A stretch of DNA of 64,000 nucleotides from Deltaproteobacteria bacterium (GCA_016713665.1 JADJOR010000013.1:27026-91025); one strand, 5' to 3'; counted from the first letter of the stretch, positions 54,351-62,973 are shown. Notes: generated by a model not told the origin, from the letters alone. Program-made: numbers and translations.

Positions 54351-54572
54351 GGCAACCGAGCGCGCCGCATAACGGATCGCGGATCAGCGGCGAGCCGTTG
54401 CTAAAGAGTTTCGGCGAGGGTACATAAGTAGTCGCCAGCCAGCACGAGCCGCCCTTTCCGGAGCGCGAAGCGCGGAGGAACTAGGGCGGCGGAGTTCGAG
54501 ACGGGCTCGTCCAAGGCTCGTCCGTCTGCATTCGCTCTTATTGCAAACTCTCCCCCGAAACGAAGTAGCCGA

Positions 54573-54733
54573 CAGGGAGTAGGCGCTCCCTGCCGGCCTT
54601 CATTCGGAGTCGGTAGACCGAAATTCGCTGGGTCCCGCAAGGAGACCGTTAACTAGCTCGGTTCACCGCTCCACTCGACGACATCAGCTCGAACGGTTGC
54701 CAGGGCCCGAGAGCCCGTATCCAAGAGCGCGAG
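54573..54733 (+). ncRNA. candidate IS110 bridge RNA targeting attC
   Basis: Read by eye as three folds. (1) 5' hairpin CAGGGAG/CTCCCTG (54573-54592). (2) Target loop: outer stem ACCGA/TCGGT (54617-54621, 54658-54662) and inner hairpin GGTCCC-GCAA-GGAGACC. The left guide ATTCGCT (54623-54629) equals the attC left flank; the right guide TAACTAG (54650-54656) pairs with attC CTGGTTA with one G-U. (3) Donor loop: stem CTCG/CGAG and hairpin GGGC/GCCC. The left guide AACGGTTGC (54692-54700) equals the IS right end; the right guide AAGAG (54723-54727) pairs with CTCTT at the IS left junction. The layout matches known bridge RNAs of IS110 elements. Confidence 0.75.
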
Positions 54734-54756
54734 TGCGTCGATCGGGAGACCATAAC

Positions 54757-55691
54757 ATGGCCGGCTGTGCGGGGATCGACGTCTCTAAGGATCACTTGGA
54801 TTGGACGCTGGACTCGGGAGGCGAGGTTCGGCAGGTCCCCAACACCCCAGCCGGCGTACGCCGGCTGGTTCGAAAGCTTCGCTCGCTCGAGCTCGATCGG
54901 GTCGTGCTCGAGGCCACGGGCGGCTACGAGAGGCTGCTCTTCCAGGCTCTGAGCGATGCGGGCGTTCCGGTCGTCCGGATCAACCCGAAGCGAGCTCGAG
55001 ACTTTGGCAAAGGCATGGGCGTGCTGGCGAAGAACGACGCCATCGATGCGCGACTGCTGGCCCTATACGGGGCAAAGGTGGAGCCGAAGCTGGTTCCGGC
55101 TCGAAGCGAGCGTGAACGCCGCATGGGCGAATTAGCTGCACGGCGTCGACAGCTGATTCAGATGATCACGATGGAAAAGAACCGCCGGGAGCAGATGCCC
55201 CGTTGGCTTCGCGCCGATCAGGAAAGCCTCATCCGGATCCTCGAGAATCGGGTTGAGAAGATCGATTCGCTCCTGGACGCGGCGATCGCCGAGGATGCCG
55301 AACAGAAGACTCGCTTCGACCGGCTGCAAACCGTCCCGGGGTCGGAGCCAAAACGGCCCGGGCGCTTTTGGCGGACCTCCCCGAGCTCGGGAAGCTGGAC
55401 CGCCGCAAGGTCGCGGCCCTGGCCGGGCTGGCGCCGTTCGCCAAGGACAGTGGGCGCAAGAGCGGAAAGCGAAGCATCTACGGAGGCCGCGCTGCCCCTC
55501 GCACGGCGCTCTACCTGGCCGCTCTCATCGCCTCCCGGTTCAACCCGACGCTCAAAGTCGTCTACGACCGACTGAAGGCAGCCGGCAAACCAGGCAAGGT
55601 CGCCCTCATCGCCGTGGCTCGAAAGCTGCTCACAATCCTCAACGCAATCGTTCGGGATGGGTCCGAGTGGAGGGCTGCTCAACAGGCTTGA
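54757..55691 (+). CDS. IS110-family transposase, frameshifted
   Basis: About 311 residues when repaired. The N-terminal RuvC-like DEDD domain has CAGIDVSKDHLDWTLD, VVLEATGGYERLL and KNDAIDARLLALYGAKVEP. After a coiled coil, the helix-hairpin region reads RLQTVPG and then loses frame at GGGG near 55338-55341. One more base restores GVGAKTARALLADLPELG, then the transposase_20 part LAGLAPFAKDSGRKSGKRS and RTALYLAALIASRFNP. The indel in a G run could be technical. Confidence 0.9.
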
Positions 55692-55716
55692 ACAACGGTT
55701 GCTGGTTATGCGGCGC

Positions 55717-56178
55717 CTACTTCTCGTTTAGAAGCGTTCGAAGTTCCTCGAAGGAATAGAACGAAACCGAGCTCATTGAGGAGGCATTACCGTCAATCAA
55801 TTCCGATGAGAACTCCAGAATTGGGCCGTACATGTAGTCGTCGACACCCCCGAGAGTCGTCAAGGCTTTTACGACGGTCACCTGGTAGCCGGCACCAGAC
55901 CAATACGTGGTTCCTCCGTCGGCCGGAAGCGGGCGCGAGACATCGAGCTTCGCATTTAGAGGAGTTCTTCCCGATTGCACCGCCCGGAAGTCCTCCGCGG
56001 CTGCGCTCAAGGTCTTCTGAACGTTGGATGGGAGTCGCCTTGCGGTTCCGGGGACCAAATGCAGGAAGTTGTCCAGTTTAGGGGGCTCAGGACTCGACCC
56101 ACCCAGCGTTGAGACAACAACCAGAAGCACCGTCACTCGTCGTAGCGCGACGGGTATCCTTTGGACTGTCGAATGCAT
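55717..56178 (-). CDS. cassette gene: exported protein
   Basis: 153 residues from the ATG at 56178, which gives a signal peptide (ALRRVTVLLVVVSTLGGSS); an upstream ATG at 56199 is possible. Body without recognised domain (LHLVPGTARRLPSNVQKTLS; YWSGAGYQVTVVKALTTLGG). It lies between attC-3 and attC-2. Confidence 0.75.
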   Translation of the reverse strand: MHSTVQRIPVALRRVTVLLVVVSTLGGSSPEPPKLDNFLHLVPGTARRLPSNVQKTLSAAAEDFRAVQSGRTPLNAKLDVSRPLPADGGTTYWSGAGYQVTVVKALTTLGGVDDYMYGPILEFSSELIDGNASSMSSVSFYSFEELRTLLNEK

Positions 56179-56232
56179 CTCGTCGGTCGACCAATGCAAT
56201 TTGAGGCCTCACGTCTTGGCTCGGGGCGCGCC

Positions 56233-56406
56233 GCATAAATCACCGATCAGCGGCGATTCGCGCTGTAAAGGTTTGACGAGGGTACAGCGGTCGCCGCGAA
56301 GCCGCACGAGCCGGCCTACGCGGAGGGCGAAGCCCGGAGCGTCGAGGTCGGCGCAGCATGCGACGGCCTCGACCACGAATCGTCCGTCTGCATTGGTTGG
56401 TTATGC
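56233..56406 (-). other. attC-3
   Basis: Bounded by GCATAAA (a degenerate R box, last base changed from C) and GTTATGC. 174 bases. Confidence 0.85.
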
Positions 56407-56421
56407 GGCGGATTGAGACGA

Positions 56422-56721
56422 TCATTTCCAAGAGATCGCACTTGGTGCTTTCCCCTGGGCGTCGCGCATCGCCGCATCGACACTCGATCGTCCGGGGGAA
56501 TCGACCCATGTAGGCTCGGTAGGGTCTCCGGCGAGCCGGAATCTGACGTAGTAGAGGAACCCTTCGGGAGACAGCGCCTCGGGCTCTTCGCCGGGTTCGA
56601 GTTGGTCATCTGCTTTTCCTATTTGATACCAGAAATCGTAGTCGAGGCCGATGATGTCGACTGGCATATCGACAGAACCGTCGTACAGCCACGTTCCTGT
56701 TCGTACAACTACAAGGGTCAC
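56422..56721 (-). CDS. cassette gene: hypothetical protein
   Basis: 99 residues from GTG. Contains TWLYDGSVDMPVDIIGLDYD, FWYQIGKADDQLEPGEEPEA and EGFLYYVRFRLAGDPTEPTW. No family recognised; looks like a small soluble protein. It lies close to attC-4 (8 bases) and ends 15 bases before attC-3. Confidence 0.7.
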   Translation of the reverse strand: MTLVVVRTGTWLYDGSVDMPVDIIGLDYDFWYQIGKADDQLEPGEEPEALSPEGFLYYVRFRLAGDPTEPTWVDSPGRSSVDAAMRDAQGKAPSAISWK

Positions 56722-56728
56722 GTCCGCC

Positions 56729-56895
56729 GCCTAACGGACCAACGCTCAGCGGCGAGTCCGCGCTAGAAGTTGTCGGCGAGAGTACAGCGGCCGGCGCCAG
56801 ACCGCACAAGCCGCCCTCCGGCCGAAGGCCGGCCTGGGCGGCGTCCCCGAGACGGGCTCCACGCGGGCTCGTCCGTCTGCAGCGTTTTGTTATGC
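56729..56895 (-). other. attC-4
   Basis: Bounded by GCCTAAC, a perfect RYYYAAC box, and GTTATGC. 167 bases; closely similar to attC-14. Confidence 0.9.
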
Positions 56896-56904
56896 GGCCG
56901 CGCG

Positions 56905-57324
56905 TCATTTCTCTTCGTCCTTGGAAGACAATTCATATGAAATGCTTTCCACCTGAGCTCGAATACAGGGATTGCTTGGAAGAGGGACAGGGCTCGCGGC
57001 GGCTAGGGCTGCTTCAATCGTCTGGGGAGTCTCACATTCCTCAACGGTATGTCCGATGACGTTTCCGCGAGGATCTGTCTGAATCTTGATCTTGCACCGC
57101 GCGGTCGGATTGTCTGCAACCGCTCTCCAACCCTCTTGGAGCGCACGACCGACAGTTACGAGTCCCTTCGCGAATTCGTCCTTGTCGCCGCAGAAGAAGG
57201 CTTGCTCAAAGACTTCAGCTGCCGTGCTCGTCGGCGCGACGGGGGTCGGAAGCGATTCTCCCGACGCGCATGCCATAACGGCTGCGGCAGCGAGAAAGAT
57301 CGCACCTAGTAAAGGAGTCTGCAT
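56905..57324 (-). CDS. cassette gene: lipoprotein
   Basis: 139 residues. Lipobox FLAAAAVMACAS near residue 20. Body with EVFEQAFFCGDKDEFAKGLV and KIKIQTDPRGNVIGHTVEEC, several Cys. No known family. It starts 10 bases beyond the attC-5 R box. Confidence 0.8.
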   Translation of the reverse strand: MQTPLLGAIFLAAAAVMACASGESLPTPVAPTSTAAEVFEQAFFCGDKDEFAKGLVTVGRALQEGWRAVADNPTARCKIKIQTDPRGNVIGHTVEECETPQTIEAALAAASPVPLPSNPCIRAQVESISYELSSKDEEK

Positions 57325-57334
57325 GGAGCGGCCG

Positions 57335-57501
57335 CACCAACGTATCGCCGATCAGCGGCGAGCCGCGCTATAAGAGGTTGACGATAGGAAAGCGGTCGCC
57401 GCCCGGCGGCGCAAGCCGCCCTCCAGCCGAAGGCTGGTTTGGGCGGCGTCTGCGAGACGGCCTCGGCCTACGGCTCGTCCGTCTGCATTGGCTGGTTATG
57501 C
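57335..57501 (-). other. attC-5
   Basis: Left box CACCAAC (variant of CATAAC) and right box GTTATGC. 167 bases; closely similar to attC-8. Confidence 0.85.
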
Positions 57502-57956
57502 GGCGGTTGGCACTCGCGAACGAATTGGGCCGGAACGTCCTGGTAGCCGTCGTTCGTCAAGTACTTGAAGGTCGACTTGCCGAGAGACTTCAAGAAGCTT
57601 ACGGACTGACAGAATAGATTGGACTTGAAATCGGGTCGGCCGAGCATTCGATAGGTTTCTCCACCGATGATCGCCCTCATGTCGACCGTCTTTGGCTCGT
57701 CGAGATAGCTTCGAGCGAATATAGACTCCTCGTTCAGCGAGAGGAGGAAGTCTTCGTATTCATAGTGGATGTCGCGCCCGGAATCGCGGCACCGCTTGTG
57801 GTCGACTCGGAGCGACAGTCGAGGCACTGCGACTTGATCGCATTTTGAGTCGACGGCAACTGGGCCGGACTCAGTAATCGCGAGAAGTTCGTTCTCTTCG
57901 TACTCGGCGCACGCGACTGACATCGCCGAGATCAGCAACGCGGCTGCCGCTCGCAC
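57468..57956 (-). CDS. cassette gene: lipoprotein reading into attC
   Basis: 162 residues from GTG at 57956; lipobox ALLISAMSVACAE. Body: YEYEDFLLSLNEESIFARSY, TVDMRAIIGGETYRMLGRPD, FLKSLGKSTFKYLTNDGYQD. The last ~12 residues (QPPHNQPMQTDEP) are translated attC-5 sequence. A decayed copy is at 59198-59575. No family recognised. Confidence 0.78.
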   Translation of the reverse strand: MRAAAALLISAMSVACAEYEENELLAITESGPVAVDSKCDQVAVPRLSLRVDHKRCRDSGRDIHYEYEDFLLSLNEESIFARSYLDEPKTVDMRAIIGGETYRMLGRPDFKSNLFCQSVSFLKSLGKSTFKYLTNDGYQDVPAQFVRECQPPHNQPMQTDEP

Positions 57957-57969
57957 AGTTGTTCCCGCC

Positions 57970-58148
57970 GCATAACGGATCGCGGATAACCTGCGATTCC
58001 GCGCTAGAAGGTTTCGGCGAGAGTACATCGGCCGGCGCAAAGCCGCACAAGCCGCCCCTGGGCAGCCGAAGGCTGCCACGCTCTACGCGGGCGGCGGAGG
58101 CCGCCCGCGCAAGGCAGCGGACTCGTCTGGTTCAGCCGCTGGTTATGC
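57970..58148 (-). other. attC-6
   Basis: GCATAAC to GTTATGC, 179 bases, with a strong internal hairpin (CGGGCGGCGGAGGCCGCCCG). Confidence 0.93.
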
Positions 58149-58174
58149 GGCGTGTCTAGGCACGTCGCGCCTGA

Positions 58175-58492
58175 TCACCTGGGACCAGAAATTGCGGAAG
58201 CGGGCTGCTCGAGCCGCGATGAGGCCTCAGCGACGTCTTCGTCAAGTCGTCCCTGAGCTGCTTGAAGTTGTCTAGCGAGGACTAAATCGAGAAGAGCTGT
58301 TGGCTCCGGGATGCCTGAGGGGATCGCGAAGCCGTCCCCAGGTCCGTTGCAGTCCAGGTAATTCAGGCGTCGTTCCTCGGCGCGAACTTGCTCGCAGGAC
58401 TCCCAACCTCGGGGAGATGGAACGAGGCAGACTGCGGAACCACCCATCAGAAGGGTTGCGAGCCAAACCTGTCGCGGTGGGGTCTTGCGCAT
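58175..58492 (-). CDS. cassette gene: exported protein
   Basis: 105 residues from ATG at 58492. Signal-like MRKTPPRQVWLATLLMGGSA followed by VCLVP. Body: WESCEQVRAEERRLNYLDCN then GPGDGFAIPSGIPEPT. No family recognised. Confidence 0.7.
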   Translation of the reverse strand: MRKTPPRQVWLATLLMGGSAVCLVPSPRGWESCEQVRAEERRLNYLDCNGPGDGFAIPSGIPEPTALLDLVLARQLQAAQGRLDEDVAEASSRLEQPASAISGPR

Positions 58493-58503
58493 CTGGACAT
58501 GCC

Positions 58504-58679
58504 GCATAACGGATCGCGGATCAGCGGCGAGCCGTTGCTAAAGAGTTTCGCCGAGTACACAGTCTGGCGCCAGGCGGCACGAGCCGCCCTTTCCGGAGCG
58601 CGAAGCGCGGAGGAACTAGGGCGGCGGAACCCGAGACGGGCTCGTCCGAGGCTCGTCCGTCTGCATTCGCTTGTTATGC
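58504..58679 (-). other. attC-7
   Basis: GCATAAC to GTTATGC, 176 bases. Closely similar to attC-2 and attC-9 (same internal stem GGAGCGCGAAGCGC). Confidence 0.93.
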
Positions 58680-58688
58680 GGCGTCTGG

Positions 58689-59015
58689 CTACAAGCTGGC
58701 GGCTGACCTCTTCCTCGACACCGTATAGCCCAGAGCCTTGAGCGCCGACTCAAGACGATCTGCATCCATAGTCCAAAAGATCAAGGGTTTCGGCACATCA
58801 TCCCTCGCATGGGCAATCTCAAGCCCGATCGAGAAAGGCGATCGTCCAAGGATCAGCGAAATCAGCTCCTCTCGCCTTATAGAATATCGGCCTCCGGGAA
58901 CGCGAAGCGCGATTCCGAAGTCATCAGCGCGGAATGACGCGAAGGGCCATGTCCAGTTCCAACCGAGACCTATTCGGGCACCGCCGAATACACGGAATTC
59001 GCGTTCTTGCGCCAA
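58689..59015 (-). CDS. cassette gene: hypothetical protein
   Basis: 108 residues from TTG. FGGARIGLGWNWTWPFASFR, RREELISLILGRSPFSIGLE and LIFWTMDADRLESALKALGY are visible; PH-like or small soluble domain, not assigned. It starts 16 bases after attC-8 and ends just before attC-7. Confidence 0.72.
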   Translation of the reverse strand: MAQEREFRVFGGARIGLGWNWTWPFASFRADDFGIALRVPGGRYSIRREELISLILGRSPFSIGLEIAHARDDVPKPLIFWTMDADRLESALKALGYTVSRKRSAASL

Positions 59016-59030
59016 GGCTCGTCCGATGCC

Positions 59031-59197
59031 GCATAACGTATCGCGGATCAGCGGCGAGCCGCGCTAAAGGGTTTGACGAGGAAAGCGGTCGCCGCCCTGC
59101 AGGCGCAAGCCGCCCTCCAGCCGAAGGCTGGTTAGGGGCGGACGTCTGCGGGACGGACTCGACCTACGGCTCGTCCGTCTGCATTGGCTAGTTATGC
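59031..59197 (-). other. attC-8
   Basis: GCATAAC to GTTATGC, 167 bases; near-copy of attC-5. Confidence 0.93.
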
Positions 59198-59575
59198 GGC
59201 GGGTTGGCGCTCGGCGAACAGGGCCGGGAACGTCCTGGTAGCCATCGTTCGTCCAGTCTCGAAGGTCGACTTGCAGAGACAGACGCTTCACGAGAGACTC
59301 AAGATCAGATTGGACTTAAAATCAGGTCGGCCGAGCATTCGATAGGTTCTCCACCGATTGATCGCCCTCATGTCGACCGTCCTTGGCTCGTCGAGATAGC
59401 TTCGAAGCGAATATAGGACTCCTCGTTCAGCGAGGAGGAAGTCTTCGTATTCATAGTGGATGTCGCGCCCGGAATCGCGGTAATCGCGAGAAGTTCGTTC
59501 TCTTCGTACTCGGCGCACGCGACTGACATCGCCGAGATCAGCAACGCGGCTGCCGCTCGCACAGTTGTTCCCGCC
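59198..59575 (-). pseudogene. decayed copy of the 57468-57956 lipoprotein cassette
   Basis: The whole cassette repeats the one at 57502-57969. It has lost about 95 bases in the middle (the stretch between GGAATCGCGG and TAATCGCGAG) and shows several small indels, leaving only short open frames. The lipobox part ALLISAMSVACAE is still intact. Confidence 0.88.
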
Positions 59576-59753
59576 GCATAACGGATCGCGGATCAGCGGC
59601 GAGCCGTTGCTAAAGAGTTTTGGCGAGGGTACATAAGTAGTCGCCAGCCAGCACGAGCCGCCCTTTCCGGAGCGCGAAGCGCGGAGGAACTAGGGCGGCG
59701 GAGTTCGAGACGGGCTCGTCCGAGGCTCGTCCGTCTGCATTCGCTTGTTATGC
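59576..59753 (-). other. attC-9
   Basis: GCATAAC to GTTATGC, 178 bases; near-identical to the joined attC-2. Confidence 0.93.
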
Positions 59754-59756
59754 GGC

Positions 59757-60213
59757 GTCCTCTTCTCTACGAGGCGTAAGAACTTCTCAACTGAACGAAT
59801 CTGGTACGCCTCGCAGCTTAGATTCTCCGCAGGCGGGTTAGAGCAGCGGTATTGGACGGTAAATCCTATATCGAATTGCTCGGGTTGATAGCTTGCGCTG
59901 ACAGATGGGGATCCTCCATCCGGAGGAACGCCGACGGGGTAGTCGGCGGATGTTCCAAAGAAGTCCTTGTTTTCCGGTCTGTTAGGAAGACTTGGACGCG
60001 AACAGCTGTCTTATTTCCAGGCAACGTTCGGGGAAAGGCGAGGACCACGTCCCGCTCCCCTTCGTTCGAGTATGGAAGAACCGAGACGGAAAAGCCGAGC
60101 GCGTCGGCGCGATCGACGGTCACGGCAATCATCTTGGGCACGTCGTATGCGCTTGCGGATTCAGCGAGCAGGCTCAGGACCGCGAATGTGATCTGCCATG
60201 CGCGTCGCGTCAT
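59757..60213 (-). pseudogene. cassette gene: exported protein with a frameshift
   Basis: Starts at ATG 60213 with a signal peptide (AWQITFAVLSLLAESASA). The first frame ends at 59866. The protein clearly continues one frame over from about 59895 (YQPEQFDIGFTVQYRCSNPP ... SCEAYQIRSVEKFLRLVEKR) and would run into attC-9. One indel near 59895-59905. No family recognised. Confidence 0.7.
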
Positions 60214-60221
60214 TGGATGCC

Positions 60222-60402
60222 GCATAACGGACCGCCGATCAGCGGCGAGTCCGCGCTAGAAGGTTTCGTCCAACCTACACCGGCCGGCGCGAAGCCGCAC
60301 GAGCCGCCCCCTCGGCAGCCGAAGGCTGCCACGCCCTACGCGGGCGGCGGAGGCCGCCCGCGCACGCCCTAGGACTCGTCCGTCTGCAGCGGCTGGTTGT
60401 AC
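60222..60402 (-). other. attC-10
   Basis: GCATAAC to GTTGTAC (variant right box), 181 bases. Confidence 0.9.
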
Positions 60403-60772
60403 GGCGCGCAGCAGAGGCTCCGTTGCCCGCGGAGTCCAGCCACCCGGAGGACCTTGGCGCGACATCGACCCTGCCTCGGCGCCTCGAGTCTTCGCACAGG
60501 GTCGCACGAGCTCGCTCCCGACCAGGGGAAAGAGTTGGCTTTCCACCCGGGGAGAGATCGAAGGACAAGGTCGCAGAGCGACGCACGCCTACAGCCGACT
60601 GGCTACTAAGCCGAGTTCGGGAGCCCGATTGAATCGCCGCGGATCTCGTTCGTCGATCGAAGCTCAGCTCGATTCGGCCTGCTCGATGCCGCGTCGCCTA
60701 CAACGCTCGCACGAAACTCAGCGCCTTCGACAGCCTTCTCTTCGCTCGATTAGACCGAACCGGATGCGCGCC
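60403..60772. repeat. gene-less cassette, copy 1
   Basis: 370 bases between attC-10 and attC-11 with GTTGTAC/GTACAAC boundaries. No convincing open frame on the minus strand. Shares long stretches with 61527-61896 and 63155-63415. Confidence 0.75.
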
Positions 60773-60951
60773 GTACAACGGATCGCGGATCAGCGGCGAG
60801 CCGTCGCTAAAGAGTTTCGACGATTGTACTCGGGCCGGCGCCAGCCGGCACGAGCCGTTCTACGCGGAGGCCGAAGGCCGCAGCGTCGAGGGCGGCGAAG
60901 CCCGAGACGGGCTCGTCCAACGGATCGTCCGTCTGCAGCCGCTGGTTATGC
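60773..60951 (-). other. attC-11
   Basis: GTACAAC to GTTATGC, 179 bases. Confidence 0.9.
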
Positions 60952-61221
60952 GGCGCCGGCGCAGACGGGCGCGCCCGCAGAGATCCCGCCGCGAGAACCG
61001 GCGACAGGCAGATCCAGATCCCAAGGCCGAACCGCGGCGGCAATTCGCTCGGGAGTCGGAGCTGAGGCTCTGCCCGGAGATGAGGCGAGGCGAAGCTCAT
61101 CCAGTTCATCGCGGCCGAGAATCCCCATCCTGTCGAAAGGATCAGACGCGATCGGAGGTTCGCCGGCGCATCGTCGAAGCGCAGCCAAGATCAGCGCGCG
61201 ACGATCGCGCCCAGGAAGCAT
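60946..61221 (-). CDS. possible cassette gene
   Basis: 91 residues from ATG 61221: LPGRDRRALILAALRRCAGE, then FDRMGILGRDELDELRLASS. The stop TAA lies inside the attC-11 box GCATAAC, a common cassette feature that supports the frame. No family recognised; the Arg/Ala-rich composition makes it uncertain. Confidence 0.45.
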   Translation of the reverse strand: MLPGRDRRALILAALRRCAGEPPIASDPFDRMGILGRDELDELRLASSPGRASAPTPERIAAAVRPWDLDLPVAGSRGGISAGAPVCAGAA

Positions 61222-61345
61222 CAATTGGCCGGTCGGCCGACCACGTCAGCCAGCAGCATCGACCTGGTCGCTCACAAGCCGGCCAACCTTCTCTTCGCGC
61301 TCCATGGACGCCGATGCGTCGGATGCGCGCCAGTCCACGGCTGCC

Positions 61346-61526
61346 GCATAACGGACTGCCGCTCAGCGGCGAGTCCGCGCTAGGAAGTTTTGGCCAAGCT
61401 ACATCGGTCGGCGCGAAGCCGCACGAGCCGCCCCCTCGGCAGCCGAAGGCTGCCACGCCCTACGCGGGCGGCGGAGGCCGCCCGCGCACCCCCTCGGACT
61501 CGTCCGTCTGCAGCGGCTTGTTGTAC
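61346..61526 (-). other. attC-12
   Basis: GCATAAC to GTTGTAC, 181 bases; almost identical to attC-15. Confidence 0.92.
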
Positions 61527-61896
61527 GGCGCGCAGCACAAGCTCCCTCGCCCGCGGAGTCCAGCCACCCGGAGATGCACGGCGCGACATCGACCCTGCTT
61601 CGGCGGCGCGGCTCACTCACTCAGGCCGCACGATCTCGCTAACGGCCAGGGGAAAGCGTTGGCTCATCACCCGGGGAGAGATCGACGGACAAGGTCGCAG
61701 CGAGACGCACGCTTACGGCCGACGAGCTAAGGAATTGAGTTCGGGCAATGGGTTGAAGCGCGGCGAGGTTCGAGCTTCGATCGAAGCTCAGCTTGATTCG
61801 GCCAGCTCGACACCGCGAGGTCTACACGGCTCGCTCGAAACTCAGCGCCTTCGTCAGCCTTCTCTTCGCTCGATTACACCGAACCGGATGCGCGCC
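61527..61896. repeat. gene-less cassette, copy 2
   Basis: 370 bases, same length as copy 1. The first ~260 bases are almost identical to copy 3. In the frame that is open in copy 1, this copy has stops, which argues against a protein. Confidence 0.78.
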
Positions 61897-62065
61897 GTAC
61901 AACGGATCGCCGATCAGCGGCGAGCCGCGCTAAAGAGTTTCGACGAGAGGAAAGCCGGTCGGCGCCAGGCCGCACGAGCCGCCCTCCAGGCCGAAGCGCA
62001 GGGCTAGGGCGGCGTCCCGAGACGGGCTCGGCCACGGCTCGTCCGTCTGCATCGGCTTGTTATGC
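61897..62065 (-). other. attC-13
   Basis: GTACAAC to GTTATGC, 169 bases. Confidence 0.9.
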
Positions 62066-62380
62066 GGCGGGCCGGCATCGCACCAGCTCGACCCGCGATC
62101 GCCTCGTCAGTTCTTCGAGGTCACGTCGGAAGATCGATCCGTTCGACCGAGGCAAAGATCCGAGCGGACTGCATACCTGGGGAGAAGGCGCGATCCAACT
62201 GGCCCAGAGCGAAGCATCCGACATCGGCGCTTCGCCGGACTGATCGCAAGACTCGTACAAGCAACCCCAGGAACAGCACCGGAGGCCGCTCAAGCGCGGG
62301 GTTGGTCGTGGCCTACAACGAGCTCGATCATCAGCGCTCAGGGTCCGGACGTCTTGGCGATTGCAGACCGCAATCGGCAT
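62060..62380 (-). CDS. possible cassette gene
   Basis: 106 residues from ATG 62380, 16 bases beyond attC-14. MPIAVCNRQDVRTLSADDRA at the start, four clustered Cys in LRCCSWGCLYESC. The stop TAA is inside the attC-13 box GCATAAC. No family recognised; could be non-coding. Confidence 0.45.
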   Translation of the reverse strand: MPIAVCNRQDVRTLSADDRARCRPRPTPRLSGLRCCSWGCLYESCDQSGEAPMSDASLWASWIAPSPQVCSPLGSLPRSNGSIFRRDLEELTRRSRVELVRCRPAA

Positions 62381-62395
62381 GGATCCGCGCCTGCC

Positions 62396-62563
62396 GCATA
62401 ACGGACCAACGCTCAGCGGCGAGTCCGCGCTAGAAGTTGTCGGCGAGAGTACAGCGGCCGGCGCCAGGCCGCACAAGCCGCCCTCCGGCCGAAGGCCGGT
62501 CTGGGCGGCGTCCCCGAGACGGACTCGACCGCGGGCTCGTCCGTCTGCAGCGTTTAGTTATGC
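62396..62563 (-). other. attC-14
   Basis: GCATAAC to GTTATGC, 168 bases; near-copy of attC-4. Confidence 0.93.
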
Positions 62564-62578
62564 GGCGCGAATCGCGTC

Positions 62579-62941
62579 CTACCTCGGCAGAGCGAAGACG
62601 ATCGAGACTTCGACGGGGAACGGATAGTCCGGGTCTCTGTCATCGAGCGGGCAGTATCGCCACTGAAGGAAGGCCTTGAGCGCTGCAGCATCGAATAGAC
62701 CCGGGGGATCGCCAGCCTTGACATGAGCTTCGAGCACTCGCCCGTCACGCCCGACTCGTGCGTCGATCAGGACCCGACCTTCGATTCCTTCACTTACTGC
62801 CGCCTCGGGATACATAGGCGGGTCTCGATGGATTGGCATGAGAGGACGGTTCCGAGAGTCTTGCGTCGCGCACCACTCGGGGACTGCACTGGTCTGACAA
62901 CCCACGGCCAGGATCGCGGTCCATGCAAGCAACCCTCGCAT
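62579..62941 (-). CDS. cassette gene: TonB C-terminal-domain lipoprotein
   Basis: 120 residues from ATG 62941 (a start inside the attC-15 box is also possible). Lipobox WTAILAVGCQ. The domain has the TonB/energy-transducer pattern: PPMYPEAAVSEGIEGRVLID, VGRDGRVLEAHVKAGDPPGL and FDAAALKAFLQWRYCPL. TonB-type domains contact outer-membrane receptors; a free lipoprotein form is unusual. Confidence 0.85.
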   Translation of the reverse strand: MRGLLAWTAILAVGCQTSAVPEWCATQDSRNRPLMPIHRDPPMYPEAAVSEGIEGRVLIDARVGRDGRVLEAHVKAGDPPGLFDAAALKAFLQWRYCPLDDRDPDYPFPVEVSIVFALPR

Positions 62942-62973
62942 CGGCAATGCACTTTCACGGCCCGATTCGCGCC

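Larger units (their letters stand above)
54537..55703 (+). mobile_element. IS110-family element inserted in attC-2
   Basis: 1167 bases. It is flanked by CT on both sides (54535-54536 and 55702-55703), the core dinucleotide expected of IS110-type recombination. No terminal inverted repeats are seen. Transposase with a 220-base non-coding leader and only 12 bases after the stop, the layout of the IS110 group rather than the IS1111 group. Confidence 0.88.
54367..55711 (-). other. attC-2, interrupted by an IS110 element
   Basis: Left part 54367-54536 (GCATAAC ... GCATTCGCT), right part 55704-55711 (GGTTATGC). Joining them gives ...GCATTCGCTGGTTATGC, identical to the intact end of attC-16. Belongs to the cassette at 55717-56178. 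Confidence 0.9.

Noticed and set aside
57480..58160. Small open frames running across attC sites (products containing HNQPMQTDE or HNGSRISGEP)
   Set aside because: The same peptide strings appear at every attC in several frames, so they are translation of the recombination site itself, not genes.
60403..60772. Toxin-antitoxin pair in the repeated cassette
   Set aside because: Two-gene toxin-antitoxin cassettes are common in integrons, but here no pair of conserved frames exists and copy 2 has stops in the best frame of copy 1.
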